NCBI GenBank assembly: GCA_015143295.1
Contig: CM026554.1
Span: 52,388,627 to 52,452,626 of the forward strand
Origin: Tetracentron sinense
Lineage: Eukaryota; Streptophyta; Magnoliopsida; Trochodendrales; Trochodendraceae
DNA: 64,000 nt
Direction of reading: 5' to 3'
Shown: positions 40,301-51,300 of the stretch, piece after piece
Layout of the letters: every line of letters starts with the position of its first letter
How positions within the stretch are numbered: position 1 is the first letter of the stretch
The notes under the pieces: generated by a model
What the model was told of the DNA's origin: nothing
The model's input: only the letters and a program-made list of their open reading frames with translations
Database searches by the model: none
Program-made: the position numbers and the translations under genes

Positions 40301-41932
40301 AAACAGTGTTACTTAAATACGTAAAGGTTTCAGCCAGACCCCTTACACAAACCGAAGGCCTTTTTACGACACCCCCCCCCCTCTCCCTTTTTCTCCCAAA
40401 AGAAGGGTACTCGGTAATAAATGAAAATTAGGAACAAGTCTGGCTTGTGTTTTACCAAATGATGAAACAGGCACCTTTCGTTAAAGCATGCCCGAGTTTG
40501 AAATTTCCGCTAATCCCTAACAGAAATGAAGGCCTCTGTTTCCACTATAATGGGTTTCCTAACAGCATGAACTAGCATTATTTTTCAGAGTTGCTTCCTA
40601 AGAAAAATCATTTTCTGAATTCTTTCGATAAACCACTTGTCCCCGCTGCATAATCCTGCACCTGCCTCGTGTAAACTGTAAAAAAGGCACCACGACAGCT
40701 GATCTCAAAATTAGCTATTAACTTTAGATAATCAATGTTCATATATATGAATGTGTGTGTGAGGATTCATGTCAAACGATTTAGCAATTTTTTTAACTTG
40801 AAAAACCCATCTCTTTTATCTGGGTATGGGACTCACAACACAGCACAAAATACCATAGTTTACACAGATAAGCTTTCAATCAAAACATTGGCAGTTCTTT
40901 CAGATGAAACTCCACAAATAGAAACGGTTCCTCTCTATACTAGAAGAGTCTGTAAATGATACTAACCCAAATGACTTGTTCATTGCTCGAAGAGTCTGTA
41001 AATGACTTGGAGACACCCGATTCCATAATCTTGTAAAGCATGGGAAGCGCGCCATCTCCAGCTGTCTCAAGAATGGTGCAGCTTCCAAGAGTAACTCCTC
41101 TGGGCAACCCTCTTCTTTTAACAAACTCTTTAAGATTACTTACTATTGTCTCGGTGGGGTTCTCAGAAACTCCTAGGAATTTCTTGAATCCAGTTACATG
41201 AACTGTAATTGCTGGAGACCCTTCAGATCCCATCTCCTCGCTCCAAACACGAATGCAATTCCCAATATTTGGTGAACGTCGCTACTGACTCACCTATATA
41301 CCCTATAAAATTAAACAAATATCAGCACTTCTCCCCTGAAACAATAACAGAAGCTACCATGATTGGATTTCCATTCAAATATCAATAGAACCAGATCACT
41401 AAAAGCTTTTCGCATTAGAAAACTTCAACAGAGGAGAAGTGTAAGCTTCAAAGAAGTCTAAATCCTTTTAACAACAAAAGAAAGGTGTAGATTGCAACCT
41501 TTAGAAGGTCGCAGAAGAATTTAATCAACAGAAATGCAAAATTAAAAGCTATTAGACTATGATTTGAACATAAATGCACGACTAAATACTGTAAAATCAA
41601 TAAAAATCAAACCTTTTGGAATCAGAACAAAACTTCGAAACCCTTAATCTTAATTAAAATACAGCAGCGTTTAATCTGAAATTGACCATTTATCACATAA
41701 AAAACGAAAAAGAAAATAGATTGAAATCAGAAACACAAACACGAATCCATACTCACAAACAAGACATATTTCGCTTGATTTAAGCCATGAGAGTTGCAGA
41801 AGAGAACAAATAAAGAACGTATAAAATAATACAATAGCATGATCAATTAAAACCAGAAAATAACATATTAGGAACCCTAAAACACCCTAATTTTCATGTT
41901 TGGAACCATGAGAGTTGCAGATTAAACTTACC
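31391..41932 (-). CDS. Pyroglutamyl-peptidase I (peptidase C15)
   Basis: A cytosolic cysteine peptidase that removes N-terminal pyroglutamate from peptides. Coding exons on the minus strand: 41,233-40,967, 35,564-35,460, 35,353-35,306 and 31,627-31,391. They sum to 657 nt, 218 aa, and all phases are zero. The protein starts MGSEGSPAITVHVTGFKKF, has LPRGVTLGSCTILETAGDGA, IHFGVNSGALRFAIERQA and LPIVPEDGG, and ends with SNDAGRFVCNYVYYHSLRF (catalytic Cys) and LFVHVPLFSRIDEDTQMQF (catalytic His). A non-coding first exon probably ends at 41,932 (ctgaaaag|gtaagt) and joins an acceptor at 41,302, just before the ATG exon. The introns are packed with LINE, hAT-like and fold-back insertions. Odd points: an exact 134-bp duplication over the last acceptor, and a short duplication at the end of the first coding exon that adds about seven residues (KSFTDSS) compared with the family as I remember it. 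Otherwise intact. Confidence 0.93.
31579..31846 (-). repeat. Exact 134-bp tandem duplication at a splice acceptor
   Basis: 31,579-31,712 and 31,713-31,846 are identical as I read them, base for base. The unit spans the end of the last intron of the peptidase gene, its acceptor and the first 49 bases of the last exon. The transcript therefore meets two identical acceptors, at 31,762/31,761 and 31,628/31,627. Confidence 0.95.
32135..32605 (-). mobile_element. Probable L1-type LINE 3' UTR
   Basis: On the minus strand the text runs through a G/T-rich 3'-UTR-like stretch and ends in cttctttactgattaaaaaa, like other plant L1 tails in this window. No domain can be read, so the call rests on the tail and composition. 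It lies in the last intron of the peptidase gene. Confidence 0.45.
32606..33132. repeat. Fold-back repeat pieces in the peptidase intron
   Basis: Diverged pieces of the dispersed fold-back family, including aaccctaaggcttagtaaat and ggtactaaaagagacatgtg near 32,935-32,995. No coding. Confidence 0.55.
33133..33339. mobile_element. Fold-back MITE, well-preserved copy
   Basis: The left arm cacatgtcccttttaaccct through taagatttactaaccctt is mirrored by the right arm aaggttagtgaatcttaacc through ttaaaagggacatgtg. Each arm is about 67 bp with an AT-rich loop of about 70 bp. It is the clearest copy of the dispersed family and shows that the half-units elsewhere are arms of one palindromic element. 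Confidence 0.8.
33340..34679. other. AT-rich intron sequence
   Basis: No gene was seen. There is a repeated phrase at 33,663-33,720 and 33,800-33,860 (ccacctcatacgtattcatg, ctacctcatacgtatccatg). A possible Helitron 3' end lies at 34,155-34,174 (hairpin around cacgtacacgtg, then tactagt). It belongs to the last intron of the peptidase gene. Confidence 0.5.
34680..35195 (+). mobile_element. L1-type LINE 3' end
   Basis: Encodes the end of a plant L1 ORF2: SKGDVDHSFIQCDISNHIW-like text, then MVWADLNDNLDLVRGWWTNA and WRIIHFAILWSIWKERNNHM. A 3' UTR follows, ending in aaaatcttactttacctatc. It sits opposite to the host gene in the last intron of the peptidase gene. It is truncated and damaged. Confidence 0.8.
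35565..36659. other. Peptidase intron without clear elements
   Basis: Part of the first long coding-region intron (35,565-40,966) of the peptidase gene. I saw no gene or well-defined repeat here; the open frames lack recognisable domains. Confidence 0.5.
36660..37330 (-). mobile_element. L1-type LINE 3' end
   Basis: On the minus strand the zf-RVT region reads DKILSLKHLKNGG and RLAKRCFIYLMEEIVHRFSL. It resembles the domain at 11,918-12,275. The 3' UTR ends in catacattaccgactaaaaa. It has stops and is 5' truncated. It lies in the peptidase gene, same strand as the host. Confidence 0.75.
37899..38292 (+). mobile_element. Non-autonomous hAT-like element, copy 1
   Basis: A 394-bp element starting catagttaccaaatcg and ending caacaactatg. 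It is flanked by 8-bp duplications gtcaccaa (37,891-37,898) and atcaccaa (38,293-38,300), with one mismatch. The interior is rich in gaagcgagaagcgggaagcg words. An inverted copy with its own 8-bp duplication is at 46,427-46,793. The 8-bp duplications suggest hAT. Confidence 0.85.
38301..38590 (-). mobile_element. L1-type LINE fragment
   Basis: The minus strand reads MDDILRLMNHLISTQPNSSS, NDAMLWVRDSKGSFSVEYFF, which is the linker between reverse transcriptase and zf-RVT in plant L1 ORF2. Too short to be functional. Confidence 0.65.
38591..40940. other. Intron and repeat debris in the peptidase gene
   Basis: Holds a LINE-tail micro-insertion (40,011-40,026) and a possible second one (38,952-38,982). 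A tRNA-like piece (tggatggcaggtagcata ... gggctcgagtccc, 39,205-39,265) lies here, as do three related stretches with cggttttgaaaggta / cggttttgacagg / ccgttacataatg words (39,300-40,370) that look like a decayed DNA element. No gene. Confidence 0.5.
40011..40026 (+). mobile_element. 16-nt LINE-tail insertion with 15-bp TSD
   Basis: The insert ctactgatcaaaaaaa is flanked by two perfect copies of agttaatgcatacta (39,996-40,010 and 40,027-40,041). The insert resembles the last bases of plant L1 elements plus poly-A. Confidence 0.75.
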
Positions 41933-42099
41933 TTTTCAGTAATTCAACCTCGAGTGCTGAATCTAGTTTGAAGTTTGATGGTTTTGTTTGATTCCTTATT
42001 GTGGGACCCACACAATTACTTTGCAAGGTTGTCAGGCCGGCGCCAGTGAGCTATATTTACCCACCTGCTACAATTGTTTTTTTTTTTTTTTTTTGTTGA

Positions 42100-43046
42100 A
42101 GTGATTAGCCCACGTGTTTTTTTTTTAACTATGGTTAAACTTAAGAAAATTTATATTAAAATATATTTTTTAAAAAAATTCAAGATTAGATTGTTTAACC
42201 TTAAGAATTATGATGAATCTTAATCACAGTTGATGGGTTCAAAAGGGGACATGGAGTCATGGACCACATTTGAATATGTAAGTTAAACATTTTCTTTTGT
42301 TTGTTTTTGTTGAATGGTTAAACACACATAAAGTCTGCCTAAAGCCAAATTCCAACACATCTCACCCTAAAGACCTATCTCATGGTCAGAAGAACGAAGT
42401 CAATGAACCTAATATAGAATCAAGGTTAGTAAAAGGCTAACCGCTACGAGGATCCAAGAGATCGGATCAAGACCAATCACGATTGAACTCGATGATCAAA
42501 CTAATCGCACCAACAGGTCAACCCGTCTCTTTTAAGAGCAATATTCACTCCACGGGCGAGGAGCGAACTATTGCTCCTCGCTCTCACAAGCCCTTCCAAC
42601 TGCCCATTAACCCTAGTTAATTTTTTTTAACTCATCTGATTAAAAAAATTTGTTTTTTTTTTCTAAAAATCTAAGAGTAAATGGGTGAACTCTAAGGATG
42701 GGTGAATCTTAACGATAATTAAAAGGAGTTAAATAAAGGACACGTGGCAGAGGAAAAAAAAGAGCTCCGGAGACTCCCTCCTCACGTCACCGATTGAGGA
42801 GGTGATTATTTTTCCTCTTTTAACTCTTGTTAACTGTGGTTAATATTCACTAATCCTTAGGGTTTAATAATCTAACATTTGCTTTTAGAAAAAAAAAATT
42901 AAAATAATACTATGTGTAAGAATTTTTAACCCAATGAATAACTTTTAAAAAATCTAAAATACAAGGTTAGATTGTTGATCCCTAAGGATTGATGAATCTT
43001 AACCACAATTAATAAGGGATAAAAAGGACTTGTGTTGACGTGTGGG
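42100..43046. repeat. Cluster of fold-back MITE copies
   Basis: Three copies in a row. 42,100-42,260 has arms ttaactatggttaaacttaag and gatgaatcttaatcacagtt. 42,535-42,815 is a long-form copy like 19,572-19,853, starting aagagcaatattcactcc and ending ttgaggaggtgattat. About 42,816-43,046 has arms ctcttgttaactgtggttaa and gaatcttaaccacaattaat. None encodes protein. They lie upstream of the peptidase promoter. Confidence 0.7.
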
Positions 43047-43194
43047 TGCAATTGAACTCTCCCCAAATTCAATCGCAATTGATTGTGATCCAATCTCAGG
43101 AAGTATGTTGTGATTTCCACTTAGAAACATAGTTTTTAGTTTTTCTTTTATGTTCAGCTTTTTCAAAACTTATGTGGGCCTGGTCAAGGTCATA

Positions 43195-45020
43195 GGAGTG
43201 GTTAACAACCATGTTGCTCGTGAACAGTTTTAGCTCTGCTCGTTCAAGCTTATTTATTTAATAAACAAGTCAAGCCAAGCCAAGCTAAGCCAAGCCAAAC
43301 TAGATTTTCAAGCTCGTCGAATTAACGTGCCAAGTTTGAGCATGCAAATATTCAGCTAGTTAAAAGCTCAACTTGATATATATATATATATTATTTATAC
43401 AATTATAAACCATAAGAACTAGAATGAGATTTGTACTGTTTTGGGGTACAATATACGATTGATTAGGGTTCCTGAAACCTCAGTTTAGCCTAAATCCTAT
43501 GTCGGACCATTCTAAACTGCATTTCCTAAAGATCAAGATGAAACAGATGTAATAAAAGGAGAATGTTAAAATTGTGATCAGAATGAGTGGGGCAAAGAGC
43601 AATGGAGAACATACTGTGAAATGACATTTTCTCAAGAACTTCATCCTTGTTCTCTCTGACTTCAAACACTCTATTTGAGTCTTAAGACCTTTCAAGGAAT
43701 GAATCACCCCTCAACCTTGAGAGGCCACCTCTACTTTATAGAGGTGTCAATTAGGATGGACTAATTAGATCAATTAAAGCAGTTTGAAAACAGTTGGAGT
43801 GTAACAGAATGCGCCAGAGAGAATTATACTGACTTTAGAGAAGTTTGTCACCTCACTTATTCAGAGAAGTTTGTCCTTACTTATTTAGTTATAACAGGCT
43901 CTTATGACCTAAAACAACTTTTAAGGCATAGTCAAAGTTAAAGAGAAAACAATCCTTCAAGGCGTTTATCTGTTTAACAAACTTTTTCTAGGATCTCCTA
44001 ATCATAATTCATCATCTTCCCCAAAGAGTATCAATTATTACATAATTAAAGTAGGTCATGCACCTTGATGATGTATGCCCTAAAGGAGATCATAGGTGTT
44101 GTACGAAAACATCACTCCTAAGGTAGAAGTTGTATATGTCATCAGGCTCAGACACCAGATGTTAGGAATGAGACTATGGAGACACTCTCCAATAACCCAC
44201 AAGCCAATGGAGCAAGGATAGTCTCAAAACCCTCTTGACTATCAGCCCATCCAGTAATTTGCAATGCTTTAATGCTGAAATGGGCAATAAAGGGAACACG
44301 CATGCCCATTCCCATAAGGAGGCAGTTGCCTACCACATATCATCCCCCTCGGAAGCAATATTTTGAATTCAGAGTAACCTAATTCCACCGAATCCCTAAA
44401 GAGGAACACAAGACTAACCAAGAAAAATATCTTTATTTCCTGCAGAGTTGTAACTCCTTAAAGCTTTTGTTAACCAGTCAAATATTTTTTTTTTGGTATG
44501 AGACACAAGGTTAGGCCGCAACCCCAGTTAGCAAGTTAGTATATGTTCTAAGTTAAAGGCAGGTGGAGAGCTCTCACCCTCTTCAGAATGGAACCAGAAC
44601 CTCCTTCTAAGGAAGGGGTATACCACTGGCTATTCGCAGGATGTTGTTAACCAGTCATTGGAAACATTGAATCAAGACCTAATATTGAACAGATCATTGC
44701 AAAAGCAACAACCTTTTAGTTTATTGAAATAACCTGTTTATAATCCCCGTGGCACTTAAATAGTGGGAACATCCAATCTAATCAGACTATACACTACGTG
44801 TCAATTTTCCTAATTTATGTCGATATAAGCTTATACTAAAATTTTAATTAATATAGCTTTTTTCTGCCTAAGATAATAACTAAAATTTTCACCTAATATA
44901 AATAATTATATCTAATTAATTAAGTTGTTGATGAACGGCTCGAGCTTGTTTATTCAAGTCACACTCAAGCTTGAAAACAAAGCTTGAACACACCACTGCT
45001 CGACTTGGCTCTATCTGCTT
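43195..45020. mobile_element. Split GC-word hAT-like element with nested insert
   Basis: 43,195-43,400 has gctcgttcaagc and repeated aagccaagccaagc words. 44,935-45,020 has the matching ggctcgagcttg and ctcaagcttgaaaac words. The two look like the halves of one element of the gctcgagcc type, separated by about 1.5 kb of other DNA. That insert holds the SINE at 44,481-44,643 and unassigned sequence. The exact junctions are not clear to me. Confidence 0.4.
44481..44643 (-). mobile_element. tRNA-derived SINE with perfect 14-bp TSD
   Basis: Flanked by ttgttaaccagtca at 44,467-44,480 and 44,644-44,657. On the minus strand it begins catcctgcgaatagccag. It has an A-box-like tagccagtggta and a B-box-like ggttctggttcc about 35 bp apart, and ends in a poly-A (ccaaaaaaaaaatatt). 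A 163-bp length fits plant SINEs. Confidence 0.85.
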
Positions 45021-45112
45021 GGGTCGCAGTTTTTAACCAATGGTCCATATGGTTGGTCCTGTTTAAAGTCCATTAAATCAAGGTAGGTGGAAGCCGTGTC
45101 TTTTCTCCTGAA

Positions 45113-45206
45113 ACGGAGGCTAGCACAGTAGTACTCCTCCTAAAGGAAATAGGTCTCCAGTGGTCCGGTCACCGGTGCAAAGTGCTTGAGCCAAAAAAAA
45201 AAAATA
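45113..45206 (+). mobile_element. SINE-like head with poly-A
   Basis: ctagcacagtagtactcctc followed by ataggtctccagtggtccgg resembles the A-box to B-box stretch of the SINE at 44,481-44,643. It ends in a run of twelve A. No target duplication was found, so it may be truncated. Confidence 0.5.
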
Positions 45207-45371
45207 CTAATTTTAATTTAGTTAAGCTTAACCATGATTAAACAGGAGTCAAGAACTTTCAAGAAGCAACGGTTGGTGAATAGCGATGCCCACCAACTAA
45301 AGATGAGATGATCAACTCGGCATCAGTGACCCAGTTCTGAATCTCCCATTATCCATATTATATTATATACA

Positions 45372-48300
45372 ATGAGGCCTCAGTTCGTCCTCTTTGGAGA
45401 TTCAATCACTCAGCAATCCTTCGGATCAGGTGGATGGGGAGCTGCTCTTGCCGATAATTACTCTCGAAAGGTTCTACTCCTTGTTATTTGGACCCTTTTC
45501 TTTTCTTAAATTTTTTGTTTTAAATGTGAAATTTTATAGTTACTGACGAAAACCCAGTTAAATTTAATATGCCATATGTTCGAATTTTCATTTTTATACT
45601 ATTGTGTTGCTTATTGAGGAAAACCCATATTGATTTTTTAATATATTTTATTTTTCCTTCTAGGGATCATGTATTGCAATGTTTTTGGATACCCAAATGG
45701 AATTTCTGGTCATAGGTCACGAAATGCTTATCGTGTGTTTTTATATTCTTGTTTTCCTATTTTGCAGGCTGATGTAATCTTACGAGGTTATGGTGGATAT
45801 AACACTAGATGGGCTTTGTTCTTGCTACATCACCTTTTCCCTCTGGTAATATTTTCACTCGTTTCCATTCCCCGTTTTTGATTATATTCTTTATATTTTT
45901 GCTTATCGTTTTTCAGGATCTGTTTGTTCTTTGTTCTTGATTCTGTAGCTTCGGTTAGTTCCTGATTGTGGGGATTTTAAATGGATTATTTTCTTACCAA
46001 AATAGAGGTATCTTAGTGTAATGCTTCATTCTGTGGCATCAGGTGTTTGATTGTTTGTTTGTTGATATTCGTGATTCCCCTTGTCAAGGCCCTCTGTATG
46101 CAATTGAGGTTTCAATAGACATTTTTCATTAAAATTTCTTTTTACATGATTACTATCACGGAGACACATGATATATTTCTGTTACTATCATACGGCTATG
46201 ACAGTACGCTTTGACACCATTAAGGCAGTGGACATTCTTATCAAATCCAGGCTACCATATCAAATTGTGAATATGAAAAGAAGGAAAAGATTGGTGATGA
46301 ATAAAATTACAATACACCATTAATTTGCTCCACCATTAGTTCTCCCCTCTTTAATTTTATTTATATATTTTATTTTTTAATTCATGTATGGTTCCTAGAA
46401 TGAAGAGATGCCTATGGGTTTTGAACCATAGTTGTAGAGAAGCTATGTACAAGGTGGGAAGCTCGTTTCCCATACTCACTTCCATCATGTCTCATTTGTG
46501 GTTAAAGGGGACTATTAATGTAGGAAGTAATTGGATAGACTTGAGTCTAAAGCTTAGGGTGTAGATCCTTAGGGTGTAGATCCTGAGCAAGTATCATTGG
46601 ATTGAAACCTAAGGCACATACTTCTCCACAAATTTTTCATGTAAAATGTATGCTTCGCCATCCTCATATAATGGGAATGGGACACCTATATCTCATTTCT
46701 GACTTTCCGATTCCTAAGGATTTTTTGAACCTCGCTTCCCACTTTTCGCTCTCTCTTTTCTTTTCGTTTTTGCTTCTCGCTTTGGTAACTATGTTTTGAA
46801 GACATGATTGTGATCTTACATTCAAATAATTTTTGACATTCAACTGAAGGTGTCCTTACCCTCATTTTCTAATAAACCTCTCGTACCCATTTCGTTTTTT
46901 CCCTACTTTTTTTTTCTTTCATGTTTCTTTTATCCTCTGAGATGATCTATCTGTTTGAATTTTCAGTATTTCAACAAACACAAATTTCATTAGCTGTTAG
47001 TTATATTTATTTAATCATTGAGTTCTTTAGTGAGTCAAACCTGTATTTCATACAGGTGGTACTTTTGGTTGCAACATAAGGTTTGGATTCCAAGCCTAAA
47101 CTTATCTACCCAAAGGAAAAACAAGTTTCTGTAGTATATTTTCATCCATCTTTTTAGTGGTCAATTCCGAAGTTTAATCATGAATGTTCAGCTGATACCA
47201 ATTTTTTATTTCTTTCATATCTTGATGAGAAAGGCTTTTGTGCAAATAAATGTCTTCCACGGCCTTCTAGAGAAACCTGAACATAACTGAAAAATGTGTG
47301 ATTGGGTGGTAAGGAACAAACAAAATTGTTGTTGTTTTTTTTTAAAACCTTCATAGTTCTAATAACCAAAAACTAGTAAAAAAACCCCAAAGAATTGGAG
47401 GGACAGAAGCAAATAAAGTGGATTGACTCAAATGTCGGTCAGACTGAGTTGAAGAGTCAAGAATGAGTTGAAGAGTCGATCGAGCCTCGATCTCCAACAC
47501 CAAAAGCTAACTAATATTAAATGGTTCCCAATAGTCAATCTACCCTTTCCAGTCAATCAAGTTTTCAAGAAATGAAAATTGTATCTACATATGGATTTCG
47601 GAATTAATCCAATTTTTTGGGGTTCTTACTCTGTCAGTCTGACTGTTTGGTAATTGGAGTGTATTTGACAGCCTAAGAGGCTAAGACCCACTAGATCTTG
47701 AATCGATTCAGTTGCCGAGTTGACTGGAATGAGTTCAAGACTACTCAATGGGATTCTAAATCGTTTTTATTTTTCAATTTTCAAGTTACTCTCAAGTTCT
47801 TGAATGAGGTTTGTCTTTATTTTTTCTATTGCAGAGCGACATAAAGCCTCCTGTTGCTGCTACAATTTTCTTTGGTGCTAATGACGCAGCTCTTTCGGGG
47901 AGGACCAGTGAACGACAGCATGTGCCTGTTGAAGAGTACAAGGAGAATCTCAGAAGAATTGTTCATCATATGAAGGTTCAAACTGATCCCACTAGTATTT
48001 TAATAGCATGTTAATTTTCCACTCCAAACCTCATATGCTTATTATCTGCTAGATACTTTTAGTCAGGGCTAAACCTTTGCATCTATGGCATACGTAAAAG
48101 ATTTGTGACCATGTGTATGGCCTGCCCATGCACCAATCCAGATGGTTCAATTATCATCAGCCATCTAACCATCCATTCAAGCGAAAAAAAAAACTTGGAT
48201 GGCTAAAAGGAACTCATAAAACAGTCTGAAGTGAATTATGGAATCATGGGATTGCATCATTACTAAGAATGTTGGGGTATTGCCCATAAAAGAAAGAGGT

Positions 48301-51300
48301 GACCCGGTGATTGAATGATTTGTATGCATTACTATGTGGGTCGAATATCCAATAAAAGAGGGGCACAATATTTTATCCTCCACAGAGCATTTGGGACTTG
48401 AGGATATCTCATAGTGTGTCCTCGCATCCAAATACCTTTCCTCCCTCGCCTGTGACCTGCCACTGAGTGTGGGGGTGGGGTGTGGGACAAGTGGCTTGGG
48501 CTGTGCACCCAAACAGTCCCTTAATATGTATTTAAACATTATATTCATATATACTCATGATAACTATAATTATCAAAATAAAAATATTAATAGGTTGCTA
48601 GGACCAGTGGAATCACTAATTTACATCAAATAGTAATAATTAAATGAAAAATTTGAAGGTTTAATTGTGTTGGTACTACGTGATATGCCTTTTATTATGT
48701 GTTCATTATTGATTATTGATTGGCAGGAATGCTCCCCCACCATGTTAGTGGTTCTCATAACTCCACCACCGGTTGATGAGGAAGGGCGCAAAGAATATGC
48801 ACGGTTTGATAATCTGCTTTCTCACCTATTGGTTTTTTTTTTTTAAAAAAAAAATGAAAAAGAAAAGAAAAAGGAAAGCAAGAAAAAGAAAAAAATGAAA
48901 CTCTAAACCTTGTCACAAATTAGTTGGAAGAAGACTTGATTTTTGTTATAATCAATAATTAAAATCTGGAGGAACCAAAAATTATTATTTTCTTTTATCA
49001 TTTCCCCAATATCAATTCGTTTGTTTTTCTCGACTTCTAGATTTTGTTCTTCATTGTGTTCCTTTTTCTTTCTTTATCTCATTTATCTTTACTTCTTAAA
49101 AGCACCTCGACCATTCCACCTAAAAAGACCGACCTGTCAAGGGGCGGATGGTCTAATTACTTAACCCAGGTACAGAACAAACCACTACGCTTCCAAACCG
49201 ACGTCCACGGCAGTGATTTAGGGAACCTTCAGCCACATGGCCGCCACGAAAGGTGGGCCCCATAACCCAACCCTAGGTAGCTTTCCCGAAAAACGTCCCC
49301 CCGCGACTCGAACCCGAAACGTGGTGCTTGCTTTGATATCACATGATACGCACCTCGACCATTCCACCTTAAAAGACCGACCTGTCACAGGGAAGAAGGT
49401 CTAATTACTTAACCTAGGTACACAACACTTGACTTCTTTTAATATGTCCAATTTCGTTTTTTAGTTGTTGTTCTCCTTTACATTTGTGGGAATCGTGAAG
49501 AGCCAATTGAAGTATATTGAGTTTATTCTGAGAACATATCATGGATGTGAGGTTTATCATCCTTGGTGAAAACTTTTGTCCCCGTACAGTGATTGTTGAT
49601 TGCATTTGATGAAACATGCGACCACTTTTATATGTCCTGTCTCCGGATCGATGAGTTGGTGGAGCTGTTATACAATACCGGAATGGGAAGGATGATGTGC
49701 CGATCATATAGTTTCTGTTTGACATTAAAAACTCAAAGTACGGACACCATTGTTTGTACCAAGTGAGGAAGATTCTGTTGTCGTTCGCATTTGATCACTC
49801 TATGAACCAATTTTTACACTTTTCCCACCTTTGAATGATGACCAAAAGCACCATCACTTAAATTGGTTGAGATATTTCATGAAAGGGAAGCCCATCCGTT
49901 TTAGTACTTTTACTTCATATTTTGAAATTAAGCATGGATCTGGGCCCTGCAGGTCTTTATATGGTGAGAAAGCAATGGAACTTCCGGAAAGGACGAATGA
50001 AATGACAGGAGTTTATGCGAAGCAATGTGTTGAGTTAGCTAAGGAATTGGGTCTTCCCTTCATCGATTTATGGTCCAAGATGCAGGAAACTGAGGGGTGG
50101 CAGAAACAATTTCTAAGGTTAGTGACATTTGTGGTCTTTACTTCTGGGAAAATCTATGGCCTCCATCTTATATAGAGTTAACTCTGGTGCATAAGTGGAA
50201 ATGTGTCATAGCCCATGCATTTAGTTCACCTGCAGTCAGGGTAAGACTCACAATTCTGGACAGTCAAAATCATGTTGGCAAACTGTCCAGGAGAAAAAGA
50301 AGTGTATACATCATGTTACTTTAATCCAACTATGGTTAACTGTGTGTGGTGTACTTAAAGCATTTAGGCAACCCCCAGGCAATTGGGGTTCACTAAGCGA
50401 GGTGTTGCTTAGGTGATCCTAGTCAGTGTTACAAATCTCGTTCTCAGGTTTTTATTGGCTAAAGTTTTTCTCGGGAGATTTTCAAATGTGAATTTTTTTT
50501 CGGGTATATTTGGCCTAAATCTCGGCAATGATTAAAAAATATATTAAAATTACAGAAAATAGCAATAAATATTACAAAGTTATAAATTCATAAAACCAAC
50601 AACATTGTGTATTTCTCATAATATCTTTAAAATCTCGGTTAAATATTGGCTAAATCTTGCGATATATACGGGATAAAAAGAGAAAATTATATTTCTCGTG
50701 AAAATTTTAATATATCGGGATAAAAACGTAGTTTTAAACTTTAGATGTTATTTTTTGGTTTTTTTCGGGAGAAATTGGTATTTCTCGGGAGATTTGTAAC
50801 AGTGTGTCCAGGCAACCAAAATTTACTTTTTTCTACGAAAATTAGTATTACTGTCCGACTGCCCGCATAAATCATGATTATGTTAGGGGTCTTGGCTAGG
50901 CAAGGCGGTGACCTAGTCATTGCCTAGGCGACATTTTGACTACACTGACTCTCATGTAGGAGATACCTTACATGGGTACCATTGCCCTTGTTTCTTTAAT
51001 GCATTTTAGTTATATGACCACATCATGCATGGTACCTTACATGAGTACCATTGCCCTTGTTTCCTTAAATGCATTTTAGTTATATGACCACATCATTCAT
51101 GGTACGTAGCTTCGGACCATAAGATGGGAACCTTAGACTAACTTATATCTCTTGTAGTTCCTTACTAATCATTTAAATTAATTTTTCAGTGGCTAACTAA
51201 TAACTAGGGACAACCCCCAGGGGTGTAGCCCATTGGCTGAAGGATGAACCGTAAACCCGGAGGTCTCGAGGTTGATTCCTGGCTCCTCTCATTATCGGTT

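Noticed and set aside
48177-48548. 123-codon minus-strand open frame
   Set aside because: It lies in a GDSL intron and has no recognisable domain.
49280-49330. tRNA gene on the minus strand (gggttcgagtc)
   Set aside because: No complete cloverleaf; it lies inside a repeat with direct termini.
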